A stretch of DNA of 64,000 nucleotides, from positions 310,001-374,000 of the forward strand of contig JADLZK010012615.1 of assembly GCA_015847255.1 (NCBI GenBank), in the 5' to 3' direction. Shown here piece by piece: positions 1 through 11,800 of this stretch. The notes beneath the pieces are model-generated. The model was not told the origin of the DNA. It was given only the letters and a program-made list of their open reading frames with translations, and made no database searches. Position 1 is the first letter of the stretch, and each line of letters begins with the position of its first letter. Both the position numbers and the translations under genes were made by a program. The DNA comes from Hyparrhenia diplandra. Taxonomy: Eukaryota; Streptophyta; Magnoliopsida; Poales; Poaceae.

Positions 1-2382
1 AAAAAAAAACAAAAATTAGGATGTTCATGGGTGATGGAACATGCTCAGAGGAGACCGGACCTTGCACACTTGACTTACACAAAAGTCTAAGTGTGGGGAA
101 GATGGTGACAATCCCAAGTTCCATCCACCAAGGGATCATACAAAAAAATAAGGGTAAATAAAAGATGATGTCGCCTGCCTTGCTTAAAAAAAAAGAGAGA
201 ATTGAAAAAAAAAAAAGTGATGGAGAGAAAAGATAAAAAAAAGAGAGAGAGAAGAAGAAAGAAAGTTAAAAAAAAAGAGAAAAAAAAAGTGAGAGAAAAA
301 AAAAAAGAAAATTGATGTTGAAAAAAAATAATAATAAAGAGAGAGGAGCGAGGTTGGCCCCATGGTCAAGATACATATCAAAGTGCTTTGCGACTCCACC
401 CATCATTGCTTCAACAAGCAAGAAGGGTTTGTCTCTCATCCTTTTTGCTACCATCAAGACCCATGGCCCATGCGCGCGCGTGTGTGTGTGGCCTAGCCTT
501 GAGGTGCACCTGGGCGAGGGGGCCATCCGCAAACCGCAAAGCAACAACTTCAATGCTTCATCCGTAGATCTTTGTCGGTAAGTATATCCGGGTATGCAAG
601 GGAAATAAATGATCACCAAACACTCTTACTCATTTTTTGTCTCCATAGTTCTGAACATACAATTTCATGCTTCCTTTGTTATGACATATGCTTTGTGTTT
701 GGGTACATTTACATGCGTAATGCATCCATAGATCTTTTAAATTGAGCATGGTGCTTAGGTTAAAAAGATCTCCTTTAATCAAAATTCGACATGGTGTTGG
801 ATCTTGATTAATGAACTTAAACTTTGTTGTCATGATCTATGGGAGTATCTTATGTTGGAGATGAATCAAGGCTATGTTTTTCAATGCTTCTTTATGTTAG
901 CCTTGCTTGGGTGATGTTGAGGTGAATAAAAAAATATAAAATAAAAATAAAATAAATAAAATAATAATCATAATAAAAGGCTCCACGGTATTCTTGTCGA
1001 TAGAGCCATGTGTTTGTTTTTTGTTTTGTTTTCTTTGTTTAAAATAAAAAGCAGTACAAGAATAAGTGTGGGGAGATCTCTCAAGCATACAAGCACACCC
1101 ATCCGAGATCTCCCCAACACAAATGCACGAACACCGAAAGCAACTCACGATGGAGAAGGACAAGGCGAACAACTACCATTAACTCCTTCCTCTTCAAAGC
1201 GATGGTTTGTGCTACTCCCTCTCTCACATCCTCCATAAAGTTTTGAGGTGCGAAATTGAACAAATCAAAAAGACAAAACTTCTTGAAAAAAAAAACTCCA
1301 TCTACGGTCTACCAATTGATTCATGGCATGCATACACTTTATTCCTCGCCAAAAACCATACTTTGATGGGCAACTACCCGTTAGGGACCCCATGTTCATC
1401 TAAATTATTAAGCTTTGAGATATGGTAGAATGACTTGATGCTTGCTCTCTTATGCAATGAGACTTGGTTTTATTTCAAAAATTCAAATAAAGCATGCTCT
1501 GGTTTGATTTTGACAAAACCTACCAAAGCCTGAATAATGACATGAATATCCACTATAGCTACTTCCCCTACTGTATTGAGTTTTGTCGGGGCTCCGTTGA
1601 TCTGCGTTGAGAGAGGCTCATACTCCCAAGATCGAAAAAAACACGTACACCCACATATATATGCCGATTCTCACAATGAGAATTGCGCACAACATGCATC
1701 TTCAGCATCCGAGAAAATAAATACTCCATCAAGTTACGCCATGATCATCTCCTGTTATCAAAAAGTATCATGCGAGAAAGAAGATACGGGCTATAGAAAA
1801 AAAAAGAGAGAGAAAAAGAGATGAAAAAATGGACACATGTCCGAGGGCGAGTAGAGCCCACATCTCCAAAAAAAAAGAGATAGAAGAAAAAGTAGCCTGT
1901 ATCTCTCTAAAAGCATACAAAAAAAAAAAGAGATCATGGGTCAAGAAGTAACCAAAAAAAAATACCACAAATATTTTCCACACACTTTTGCACATTTCGA
2001 TCTAGGAGTATGGCACCTCTTTCCAACGATCCGGATCTTGACCCGACAAAACATACAGAGGTATGCGTATGCATCACTCCACTCAAAGATCCACAAAACC
2101 CCTGCAAAAAGATAGGATGAGTGTGGCGAGAGTGCTTTGGTAAGGAAACACAAAATGAGTGACTATGTGAGAATCAATCATGGAGCATTGCTATTTTATC
2201 TTAAAAAAAAACCAACCAAGTCTTTGCACATGAGTAGTAGCAAGGAGATATGATTTCATGACCGTTCCATTGCTCAATCGTCCAAGAAAACATGGTAGCC
2301 ACTCTTGAATGCTCACAAAGCAGGAGAGACGGAATAAATTGTATGCAGGTCTACATCTTGGAGATTGAACCACTTTAGTCCC
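1..2382 (+). other. Protein-free interior of family A/B element
   Basis: 2.4 kb without a supportable gene. It consists of A-rich and GA-rich tracts alternating with short unique segments. Parts align by eye with 60240-62900 in the related element, such as the 'aagcatggtgcttaggt' region near 742 and 61981, and the 'gggcgagtagagccca' segment near 1845 and 62890. No retroviral-type motifs (CCHC, D(T/S)G, YxDD) are visible on either strand. Confidence 0.7.
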
Positions 2383-4096
2383 TGTTGGCGGTCACCAACG
2401 ACATATTTTTAACGTCAACATTATACCAATAAGGGGGTGAAACTATACCTTACTACACACATATACATTTATTATTGACATATTTCCACTTGTAGTGTCC
2501 AAATTATCATTGTGCAGATTTATATAAGAAACAAGTGGAAAATACACCAAAAGGCACCTCCACGAAAGCGCATTCGGAGAACATCAAGCCCAAGGGAGAA
2601 ATGGACCAAACACGCGAAGCGCGGGCCGAGCAAACATCGCCACACAACTTTTCAAGCCCAAACACGCCCGACCTACCAAGGCCGGCCCGAACCGAGCCCA
2701 GACGCAGTGCGCGCACACCACTGGTGCGCCCGCACCCATCTGGCGGTTGGGGCCCAGGTTTGGCGAGGCGGTTTGTTACCTTCCAAAAGCGGCGTTGCCG
2801 GCGTTGGTTGGTCGGTTTAGCAAACTAGGAAGGTATTTCAGGGTCGGTTTTGGCTCCTTCCATATGGGGAGGGACATTTTTCAATGAGCCCCCCTCTCCT
2901 CTACCTATAAAAAGGAGGCCATCTCCCACCATTGTAACACACACCTCACAAGAAAGCTACTCTCTCCTCTCCACTTCTTCTTCTTCCTCCTCCTAGTAGG
3001 ATTAGTAGTTTAGGATGTGGAGCTAGGCAAAACTACCAAGGAGGGCTTGGCTCCTTGGAAGATGGATTCGAGAAATAAATCTTTCTATGGTATTCTTCCA
3101 AAGCCTTGCTCTTATCTTATCTTGGTTGTGCATTAGGATTAGAGTCTTCATGTTATTTCTATACCTCATGATTTATCCTATGATCTAACATGTTGTTCTT
3201 GACATGATCATGACATATGAACTAGTCTATAGTTTCTATGTTATGATATCGTCATATAGAACTTTATGCTTAAACCATTCATGCAATATAATTGGGTAGT
3301 GTCGGGATTGTCTTTGAATGGCGGTTCGTTGTGTCTTCCGAGGGGCTTGCTTTCGTGTCCTATTCCGTCCATCCGTAGGGTGGGGGCCATGGGGACATGA
3401 GTAGTGTCCTAGTATGCTTGGGGCGTGGTGTCGGATGCCAGGTATCCTTCGAATATGAGTGCATGCCACGGTTGAGGGGGTAGGCGGCTTGGTCGTGACA
3501 AGCCTTGACCGTCCCTTGAAATCCCCCACGTTCGTGTGTCTTTGTAGGAGTTCGTAAATGCTTCTATTGGGCGTATGGCACCGGGAGTCTCCCCTGTCCA
3601 TTTCATTCTCAGCTCCGACCTCCTGCTCATGCGTGTTGCACGACTATCAAGCGGTTCTATGCATAGCCATGACTAGAATCTGTATGCTCCACTTAGGACT
3701 TTCTTTATTCCTTATTTATCTTTATCCTTGAGTTTGGCTTGAGTGAGTGTGTCAAGTTATCCCTTTACCGTTCCCTTATACCCCTGTTATGAGCATTGGT
3801 CCATTACACAGTCATGTTATCTTGTTCATGTCTCTATTAGATCCTTTTCCACCATGCCTTCCTTTGGGAAAATATAAAGAGCGATACCCTAAAAATCTCG
3901 GGTGAAATGCTACAATGATAGATCCGTGCGCTTGCGGATGAATATCTTAATTGGCAAGATCTATCACCGTTGATGTACCTAGTGTTATCACCGACACGGT
4001 GGTTTCACTTAGGAATGTCAACGGCGCATTTCTAGCGCCGTTATTAGAGATGGGTTCTAAACCTGTTTCTAGTGATTGCACTTAAGAAATGCAACA
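2383..4096 (+). mobile_element. Solo LTR of family A/B (TSD GTCCC)
   Basis: 1714-bp sequence beginning TGTTGGCGGTCACC and ending AAGAAATGCAACA, bounded on both sides by the same 5 bases, GTCCC (2378-2382 and 4097-4101). It is homologous along its length to the LTR at 57931-59967. A TATA box (CTATAAAAAGG, 2905) is followed by a CT-rich leader. No internal domain is attached, so this is a solo LTR left by LTR-LTR recombination. It sits in the interior of the surrounding element just before that element's polypurine tract. Confidence 0.88.
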
Positions 4097-4132
4097 GTCC
4101 CTATGCCTTCACTCGAGGACGAGCAAAGGACT

Positions 4133-4147
4133 AAGTGTGGGGGAGTT
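4133..4147 (+). promoter_or_regulatory. Polypurine tract of family A element
   Basis: AAGTGTGGGGGAGTT immediately precedes the LTR start at 4148. Purine-rich, and matched in position by the tract before the 3' LTR at 63318 and by the reverse-strand tract next to 27597. Confidence 0.75.
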
Positions 4148-5630
4148 TGTTGACGGTCGTTAACTACATATTTTATACCGTCAACATTAGTATAAAACTA
4201 CCAAAACACAATAGTGATAGGGCTTTGAGCTAACCATTTCCACAAGTTTTGGTACTTCACTTGTTTTTTTGAGGACAATGTTGGAAACATACACATTTCG
4301 GGCCAAAAGTAAAGGAAAACGTATAAAGAATAACAAGGCCCTAAATGGACATAAGCAAAGCAAGGAGAAGAGAGGAGAAATGCACATAAACATGAATATC
4401 AACATCTATACATAAGCCCAAGAAGTGGAAACCCAAATCCAACATGAAATGACAATGGGCCACTTGACATGGGTTTAGTATTTTGGGCATAACTTTCTCA
4501 TACGAAATCGGATTTCAGTGATCCACTAGTCAAAACGAAGCTTACACCGAGGCCCACGCACTCCTGCAAAGTTTCAGCCAAAAACGGCCCACATATTGGT
4601 GCGCCCGCACCAAGTGGTCTTGCGTAGCGCACCTGGCGGCCGCCAACCGGCCCGGCTTTCTCGAGGCGGTTCATTACTTTCCAAAAAGTATGTTGGCGGC
4701 GTTGGTTGGTCGGTTTGGGCTGATTAGGAAGGTGTACCAAGGTCGGTTGGTTCCTTCCATATGGGGAGGGACATTTTCCAACAAGCCCCCTCTCCTCTAC
4801 CTATAAAAGGAGGCCCTCTCCCTCTTCCTCAACACACACCAATTCCATACAACACAAGGAAGAGCCACAATGTAATAGAGAGGAGAGAGTTCCATTCTTG
4901 TTCTTCTTCCTCCTCTTAGTTCTAATGGAGAGTGAGAGAGGAAAGGCTAGAAGGAAGTTTGGTTCCTTCTACACGGGTTGTCGGTTCGCCCACGGTGTGC
5001 CGCGGTTCCTAGAAAGTCGAGTCGGAGTTGTCGGTACCCGCTTCGCTTGTACCTCTACAAGCTACTTACACTTTGGTGAGAAAGCTTGTGATTATCTTTC
5101 GGCTTATTGTTCTTCAAGTATATTATCTTAGCTGTTATAGACTTGCGGGATTGGTAGTCGTACCTTCGGTCGTAACTCTTGGAGAAGGAACTCTTTTGAC
5201 CAGGGGAACCTTGATCAACCCAAGAGTTGTGGATGGTAGTGCAAGCGTGGTGTTTGGGCTAGCGTTCACCTATCTTTTTTGCGGTGCATCCCTTTGTTGA
5301 GGGGGTAGGCGGCTTGGTCGTGACAAGCCTTGTCCGTCCCTTGAAATCCCCACGTTCGGTGTGTCGTAGAGCTAATTGCGGACTACGCCCGGTTGGGCGC
5401 GGGCTGGTGCCGAAGCAAGTAGATAACAAGCCCTAGAAATCCCCTGCACGAAACCTAAGCCCATAAAGATACCTCACTATCCATAGTTATCCTAGGGTGG
5501 CCCTGCTCAAAGATAAGAGCGCAACCGTTCCCTGTGGAAAATACGATACCCTGAATATTTCCGGGTGAAAGCTACAACGACAATTCCGTGCGCTTGCGGA
5601 TTTATCTGTGTGCGTTAAGAAACGTCAACA
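4148..5630 (+). repeat. 3' LTR of family A element
   Basis: 1483-bp LTR from TGTTGACGGTCG to AACGTCAACA. A TATA box (CTATAAAAGG) lies at 4801, and the conserved 'gggggtaggcggcttggtcgt' stretch of the family follows near 5300. It is a subfamily distinct from the LTRs at 2383 and 57931 but close to the solo LTR at 55324-56644. It lies directly after a polypurine tract, so it is the 3' LTR rather than a solo copy. Confidence 0.85.
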
Positions 5631-5948
5631 ATGCCATTTGCGACCGTTGCCTGGGCCATGAAGCCGTTGGGACGTTCCAGTGTGCCACAAAAAGGCACAA
5701 TCACATCACGTCCTGCCAAGGCCAAGGCCAAGGCCATGGCCACGGCCACGGCGCGCGCTTGGCTTCCCCATGTTCCCTCTCACTCCTCACAGAGAGCATC
5801 AACTAATCCACTATTTAAGTTAAGCACTCTCTCAGTGAGTGTACCATGTGGTACTAATCCCACTCCACTTACCATAAATGTGTGGGCCTTTGGAGTTTCC
5901 TTGATTAATTGCTAGTTAACTAATGGGCTAAGCCCAATTAATCTAACA
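5631..5948 (-). repeat. Copia 3' LTR, truncated
   Basis: Matches 11399-11692 nearly base for base. It differs by an expansion of an AAGGCC/CACGGC hexamer run at 5717-5752 that is shorter in the other LTR. The missing end was displaced by the insertion whose 3' LTR ends at 5630. Confidence 0.85.
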
Positions 5949-5960
5949 ATCCCCACCAAA
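5949..5960 (-). promoter_or_regulatory. Polypurine tract of the Copia element
   Basis: On the minus strand TTTGGTGGGGAT lies directly before the LTR start TGTTAGATT. The purine run and its position are those expected for the plus-strand primer. Confidence 0.75.
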
Positions 5961-6275
5961 GTCCAAAGCCCGCACAATATATGGTCTCAGTTTCTAAGCT
6001 TGTTTGATATACCAGTGTTTCGTTGGAGACTGTTAAGTTGAACATCCATCTAGGAAGGGAGCTTGCTTTAGTTCACAACCGATCAATGGACTATGCCTTG
6101 AATTGGCAGTTTTTGTGCGAAGTAGAGCTTACTCAGTTCCTTAAGCGTCTTTGGCTGTCTAGAGCATCCCCTACGGTTGAAGCATATAAGTCAATCTCCG
6201 GGCCTTTTCATGAGTATCTAGAGATCACCCGAATCTCATAGGCGTGACTAGCGGTCGAATCTCATACACCGGAGC
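5961..6275 (-). other. Copia 3' non-coding region
   Basis: Sequence between the polypurine tract and the start of GC-rich DNA near 6280. It has no convincing reading frame on the Copia strand. An opposite-strand ORF at 6023-6241 is unrelated to known domains and I treat it as chance. Confidence 0.5.
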
Positions 6276-9200
6276 CCTTGACCCAACGGCGAGCCGGTCC
6301 GCCTCCTCATCGTTCCGCGCCGGCAAGTGGGCCCGGAGCGTCAGCTCCGTCTTCCTCCGCTACCGTGTCGCGACGCCGAGGGAGCACGCGACCCCGCCTC
6401 ACCGATAGCGCGGACCCTCGCCGCGGGATCCTCGACGGCGGCGCGGTGTCGGCGTCGTCATCTACCTCGCACCCACACGCACAGGAGTGAAGGTAAACGC
6501 ACACAGCGTGAAAGGGGACCCCGCCAGCGCGAACATCGACGCCCCGATGTGACGCGACGTCGGGCTGGCTCGCCGGAGCTGTACACGGGCAGGCCACGCG
6601 GCACGGCGCTTCACAACCGTCCACCCGCATAGGGACGCGAGTCAAAGGCCACAGAGATGCCGCGGTGCAATGTCCAGGCGATGTCGCCATGCCGGACGGC
6701 AACCGCCGGTGTAGTTGACACGACCCGACGACGGCGAGCTTGACGGGCACAGAACGCGCACGCGGAAGCCAGCGCGACTCGGCCGGACTCCAGCTGGAGG
6801 TCTATGCCCTCGCAGCCGCGGTCGGAAAAGATCGCGAGCACGGAGAAAATATCTCCCCGGCGAGCTTCCCATGGACACGGCTATAAATAGCCCCCTCCGG
6901 GAGCCGATCGACCTCGCCAGCACAACCATAAGCTCCGCCATCGTCCGGAACGCGCAGTGCTCGCCTTGGTTCCTCCTCCCCTCTCCTCCACGCCGCGGAA
7001 TCCGCGTTTCCCCCAAATCGGGTGTTCGCCGCCGCCAAGAGGAAATCCGAGCGCCGCCGGTCACTGGAGTCGTCGACGGCCGAATTGACAGCGTGGTACG
7101 CACTCCCAACCCCTCCCCTTCCTTTTACCTCACCGGTACTGCACTAGTGTGCTGTGTAGCTCACCGTCCGAGCACCGCCGCCGCCCAGCTCCGCCAGAGC
7201 CCGCCGCCGCCGAGGAAGAAGACCTCCTCCGCTGCCGTGGTGCCGGTCAACGTGACTGGGATGACAAGGTGGCCCCTACAACGCTCTCACGACGAGCTCC
7301 GGCCAAGGGATGCCCGATTCTGGCGGACCTCCGGCAAAACTCCACCGCGTGGAGACGACGGACGGGCCCGGCGGCCGCCGCCGTCGATTCGTAACGGGCG
7401 TCAGCCAGGGCCAACCGAAAGTCGACACGTCGCCCTTCCCGTCCGTCCGTTTCCTGCCGTCATCGACCCGTCACCGGTCCCACGACCCACGTGGCGTCCA
7501 CATGGCAGCCACCGGTGGCGTCATCGGCCCCACGTGTCGCCCACGCCCGGCGGTGGACTTTTTCGTGTACACTTCAAAAATTGCTATGTAGCCCCGGATT
7601 GTGTACACAATGTATTATAAGTACACCTTCCCATGTCGAGAAAAATTCCCGAAAAATTTGTAAATTCATTATTTGATTTATAGAATTTTATCATGTAATT
7701 TGTTCCAATTTTATTACATGATAAAATTATATTATAATATTACCCTAATGATTTAATTAGGGATTAATGTTATAAATACCATATCTCATGCAATTTAACT
7801 CCGTTTCACGTGAAACGACTTCCATAATTCATCTAAAATCTAGCTCTATGCATCTAACCCATTGCCACCATAATGTTCTATGTCCTGTTTTTGTGTGCCA
7901 TAGTTCGAGCTAGGATTTTGTCGCCATTCATGAAGTAGATTTCGGCGTACTGCCCGTAGTTCTACATCGACCCGATAGGAGTTGCCGTCTGAAGGTAGCT
8001 AGAGACGTTCGACGCCGTGCCGATTCGTAAGAACCTCCCAGGCAAGTCCTTACCCCCCCTAATCATGACCTTAATAATGTGATGATATAATGATGATAAT
8101 GATAATCGGACTAGTATATAGTGGTATGAGCCTGATAACGTAGCTATGGAGCTAAGCCGGATGACGTAATCATCCACGTTATCTACGCTCATACGTTGTA
8201 ATAAAGAGTAATATGAGAACGCCTAATGAACCCTAACCAACAAAAGAGGTGGGTGATAGTAATTCATAGTGAGATGGATTACTACGGGAATCGCTGTGTG
8301 GGATTCCTGCGGAGAGATACTCGCCTCCCTAAGGACCGGTTCATAGACCTTCTACCTAGTGTGATATTACGTACAACCACACGCCGAGATGGGGCGGCTT
8401 GATTCCACACCCCATTGGGGTGAGGTATAGTGGAGCCAAGGTGGCCGGCGTAGGCAACGATCTATTGGGGCTGACTCGGATGCTAGGTGATCTTCCGAGG
8501 TCGGGTTAGCGTGGTTGCTTTGTGATCCTCCACGTAAAACAATTGGCGCATTGTTGATATCGTATACGAACTTATGAGTTGGTGGATGCTAGGTGATCTT
8601 CCGCAATCTTTTGTGTGCTAATGGGATGCTAGGTGATCTTCCCATTTCCAACCCCGAGAAGTCGTGGTAGGATTATACCGACATACCTAGGAGGCATCCA
8701 AGCGGGTACGGAATCTCGTTGGACCACCTTTGACCAGCCGTCCGTGGGAAAAGATGGCCCTTCGTGTGGGGAAAGTGTACAACCTCTGCAGAGTTAATTG
8801 AATCTATTCGAATAGCCACGTCCTTGGAATGGGCAAGTGCTGGCGTGAACATCTATGATTAGATATACACACTTTGATGATGACTAACCTGTGGTGTCAT
8901 GACAGCAGATGATGACATGAGATAACCGAAGGGGCTGGAGAGCATTTTTAGAGACTACGCTGGGGCCCAAACCCTTAATAATTACAACCCCCTGGTTGGG
9001 ACTTGCTAAGTACGTTTGTACTCACCCCTCTATTTTTACAGATATCGGCACATGTGAAGGTAAGATCGACAACAAAGTAGAGGACAGCGTATCGTAGGAG
9101 TTCAAGAGGTGTTTGCTTAGGAGAAGGGCGTTGAAGCCCAAATTTCATCCTTGCACAAATGCGCTTTCGTGGAGATGCGAGGGCAGTATCAAAGTTAATC

Positions 9201-9411
9201 CACCGCTTCTCGGTTGGCCAACTCGATATCGTAACCACGACCGGTGACTCTTCGTCGCCACTTTGTAAGCCCTTTTCTATCCTATATTTCAACAGCTTTC
9301 GGTTTCTTGTTATTTACGTTTTACCATTATACGTTACTAATAGGCGTGTTTGTGGCGTGATCCCGGCGTAAACACGTATGATTAACGACCCATTAAAAGT
9401 GGGGCGTGACA
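6276..9411 (+). mobile_element. Tekay-like Gypsy LTR (solo or truncated) inside the Copia element
   Basis: The right end is GGGCGTGACA at 9411, the usual terminus of Gypsy LTRs that begin TGTCACGCCC. A TATA box (GGCTATAAATAGCC, about 6880-6893) is followed by GC-rich leader sequence and a long AT-richer part. That part holds three copies of 'ggatgctaggtgatctt' (8478, 8584, 8624) and the 'gttgggacttgcta' segment near 8994, both typical of these LTRs. No internal gag-pol is attached. I could not find the left TGTCACG terminus, so the left boundary is approximate and part of 6276-6850 may be something else. ORFs in the GC-rich half, including a 301-codon one at 6715-7620, are not supported as genes. 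Confidence 0.55.
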
Positions 9412-11035
9412 CATAATCTCGAATGCCAAACATTAGGTTCATCACCATGTCTCACATGGTTTACAAATTTAGAACTAAAATCCATCAAAGATAAGCGGAA
9501 CAAGCCTCCGCTTTCATAGCCTTTTCCAACAAAAGTTCCACACTTGGATACAACACATTTATTGGACTCAAAGACAAGCTTGTAGCCATCCCTACACAGT
9601 AGAGAGCCGCTCACTAGATTTTTCTTGATAACGGGGACATGCTGCACGTTCTTCGCTGCACGATCTTTTCGGTAAACTTGATTGACCGTACCAACACCCG
9701 CGTCTGGATGCATAAGTCCCGTTTCCCATTAGCGGGGAGGAACCTCGACCGCCATCCACGGTAAGTAGAAAACAAAGAAATGTCAGCACATACATGAACA
9801 TTAGCGCCCGTGTCAACCCACCAATCAGGCGAGAGACAAACCGAAAGAAGCGTAGGTAAGCATTTACCGTACCCGATCCTTGGCCTCACTAATCACCATG
9901 TTTGCGGACTTCTTCACCTTATCCGCCGCGGTTAGGGCAATCTTTTCGCAAAGTGGCCCTCTCCACCGCAGCATAGCAAAGACCCTTTTCTTTGTTGCTC
10001 TTCTTCTTGAAGTTTGGAACCTTTGGCTTGACAAAGTATTCTTGTTACGAGGATTCTTCTTCTTCCTCGATAGTTCCGAGGGTTCCTCTTACGCACCATG
10101 TTGGCGCTAGAGCCTCCCTCCTCAAACACCTTCTTGCCACGGCTCTCTTTAGCCCTTGCATTCTCCTCGGCGGTGAGGATGGAAATCAGGTCATTCACAC
10201 CGAACGCCCGCCTCACGTGCCTCGGAGTAGTGGCAAAGTCGACCAAGTAGGTGGCGGCTTGGCAATGATTCCGCCCGACCACAAACTTGTCGGGAAGCAC
10301 ACACTCCATGTTCTTGAGTTCCTTAACCAAAGCATCGTATCTCATGAGCTCTGCTGGACCACAAAACGGTCATTGACCATTTTGAAGTCATAGTCTTGCT
10401 CCATGATGTACGGTTCTCTGCCCGCATCGAGGACCCCGAACTTGGCCTCAAGTGTATCCCACATGTCCTTGCTCGAGGGGCAGATCCATATACACTTGCA
10501 TCATACTCTCAGGTATAATGCTGATGAGAGCACCTCGGAACAGGTTATCTGCCTCACTGAAACTCCTTTCTTCCTCAGCAGAAAGAGGAGGATCAGTGCG
10601 CTTTCCCCCGATCACATGCTCACATCTCATTGCGGTAAACCACAACTTGGATCGGACACGCCCGGATCTTATAGTTTGAACCATCATCATTCGAGCGGTG
10701 GTTTCAATGACGCAAAGACAAAGCTAGCACTCGTAATAAACCTATCAAGTTTTTGGATTGTTGAATATTTAGGCATATTACGAGATATATTAACCCATAA
10801 AAACGATATCATATACGCTAACAGGAACATCATAGGCATAGATAAACTTATCATGCTCTTCGCAACTAGCATCATATGCAAAGCCTACTAGACCCGAACA
10901 AGTAAGCAATAGCATAAGCAAAGTATTCGGATTATACCCTTGGGTGAGGCTGCCGGTGCCCGCGGCATGCACATCACCAGATCCGGTTGCAGCAACGTTG
11001 GCGTCGGTGGCGGCGCTTCTCGTCGTAGGAGCCAT
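9412..11035 (-). pseudogene. Copia gag-protease remnant
   Basis: Several frame-shifted segments read right to left. The N-terminus begins MAPTTRSAATDAN at 11035. A gag core with a 'KLWFTAM' motif follows near 10640, then a long gag segment (10345-9932) with a degenerate zinc knuckle (LCCGGEGHFAKRLP). Next is a protease segment with WVDTGANVHVC near 9830 (the DTG-type active site), and finally a GAG-pre-integrase motif NVWHSRLC at 9413-9440. Reading stops exactly where the Gypsy LTR starts. This is the structural and processing part of a Ty1-copia polyprotein; stops and shifts make it non-functional. Confidence 0.75.
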
Positions 11036-11049
11036 CGGTCACGGGAAGG

Positions 11050-11692
11050 AGCAGTCGCGCTTGAGGGCGCTCCCCAAAAACTTGATCGCCCGCCTACCCC
11101 AGGTAGGCTTGACGGACGGAGTTCGGAGGCCTGCGCTCGCGGAGTTCCATGTGCGCGCAGGAGCTCGCCGGGCCGAGATGCAGAGACTTCAGCTCAAGCT
11201 CAAGAACAGTGGACAGAGAAGGGTGGCGGCTGCTGGATAGGGATGACAGGTGAGGCTGTCTTATTTATAGTGCCAGCTAGGGCAAACACCGCACAGGTGC
11301 ATTTACCCTCTTGCCCTCGGCTAGGGCGCATACTGCACATGTGCAGTTACCCTTTAGCCCTCGGCTAGGGCGCGCACCGCGCAGGTATGTTTACCCTTAT
11401 GCCCTTTGCGACCGTTGCCTGGGCCATGAAGCCGTTGGGACGTTCCAGTGTGCCACAAAAAGGCACAATCACATCACGTCTGGCCACGGCCACGGCGCGC
11501 GCTCGGCTTCCCCATGTTCCCTCTCACTCCTCACAGAGAGTGTCAACTAATCCACTATTTAAGTTAAGCACTCTCTCAGTGAGTGTACCATGTGGTACTA
11601 ATCCCAATCCACTTACCATAAATGTGTGGGCCTTTGGAGTTTCCTTGATTAATTGCTAGTTAACTAATGGGCTAAGCCCAATTAATCTAACA
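11050..11692 (-). repeat. Copia 5' LTR (inner end unresolved) with leader
   Basis: The LTR starts on the minus strand at 11692 (TGTTAGATT). A TATA box CTATAAATAA (11261-11270) marks the promoter. A duplicated 'ccctcggctagggcgc' unit occurs at 11315 and 11357. The inner LTR end and the primer binding site could not be located: no clear complement to initiator tRNA-Met is seen before the gag start at 11035. Transcription would run away from the polyphenol oxidase gene. Confidence 0.65.
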
Positions 11693-11775
11693 CAAAACGC
11701 GTTGGCAGCAACCAGGACATGTGAACCACAGATAGGATACGCTGGCCTAGGGGTCCGCAGATCGCAGCACATACT

Positions 11776-11800
11776 TACTCCCTCCGTATATGTATCCATG
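11776..11800. repeat. Possible Stowaway MITE end
   Basis: 'tactccctccgtatatgta' carries the CTCCCTCCGT terminus characteristic of Stowaway elements. No matching inverted end is seen before the start codon at 11854, so this is at most one terminus. Confidence 0.35.

Larger units (their letters stand above)
1..5630 (+). mobile_element. Non-autonomous LTR retrotransposon (family A/B), 3' part
   Basis: Right-hand portion of an LTR element whose 5' LTR lies left of the window. The interior (1-2382 and 4102-4147) has no gag or pol reading frame. It is rich in A and AG runs (for example 187-345 and 1795-1935) and resembles the interior of the element at 57931-64000; both contain a segment with 'accttgca' followed by 'aagtgt' and then A-runs. 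It ends in a polypurine tract and a 3' LTR (4148-5630). A solo LTR interrupts it at 2383-4096. The 5 bases after the 3' LTR (ATGCC, 5631-5635) belong to the Copia LTR it inserted into, and the same bases occur at the matching point of the other Copia LTR (11399-11403). All ORFs here are short and low-complexity. Class: large retrotransposon derivative (LARD-like), by inference. Confidence 0.8.
5631..11692 (-). mobile_element. Decayed Copia-type LTR retrotransposon
   Basis: Minus-strand element. Two copies of an LTR starting TGTTAGATTAATTGGGC (reverse strand) end at 11692 (5' LTR) and at 5948 (3' LTR, cut at 5631 by the family-A insertion). Reading right to left: 5' LTR, leader, gag, protease with DTGA, and a GAG-pre-integrase segment. 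Coding sequence then stops at 9412, where a Gypsy LTR begins. Integrase, reverse transcriptase and RNase H are absent. A 3' non-coding stretch, a polypurine tract (5949-5960) and the 3' LTR remain at the low-coordinate end. Confidence 0.8.

Noticed and set aside
184..619. Phe/Lys-rich ORFs at the window start
   Set aside because: Translations of A-rich and GA-rich tracts in a protein-free retrotransposon interior.
6715..7620. 301-codon plus-strand ORF
   Set aside because: GC-rich LTR leader sequence open in several frames on both strands; no domain, and it spans the TATA/leader region of a Gypsy-type LTR.
8478..8641. CRISPR-like spaced repeats
   Set aside because: Three copies with unequal spacing (106 and 40 bp) inside a plant LTR; no cas genes and a eukaryotic context.
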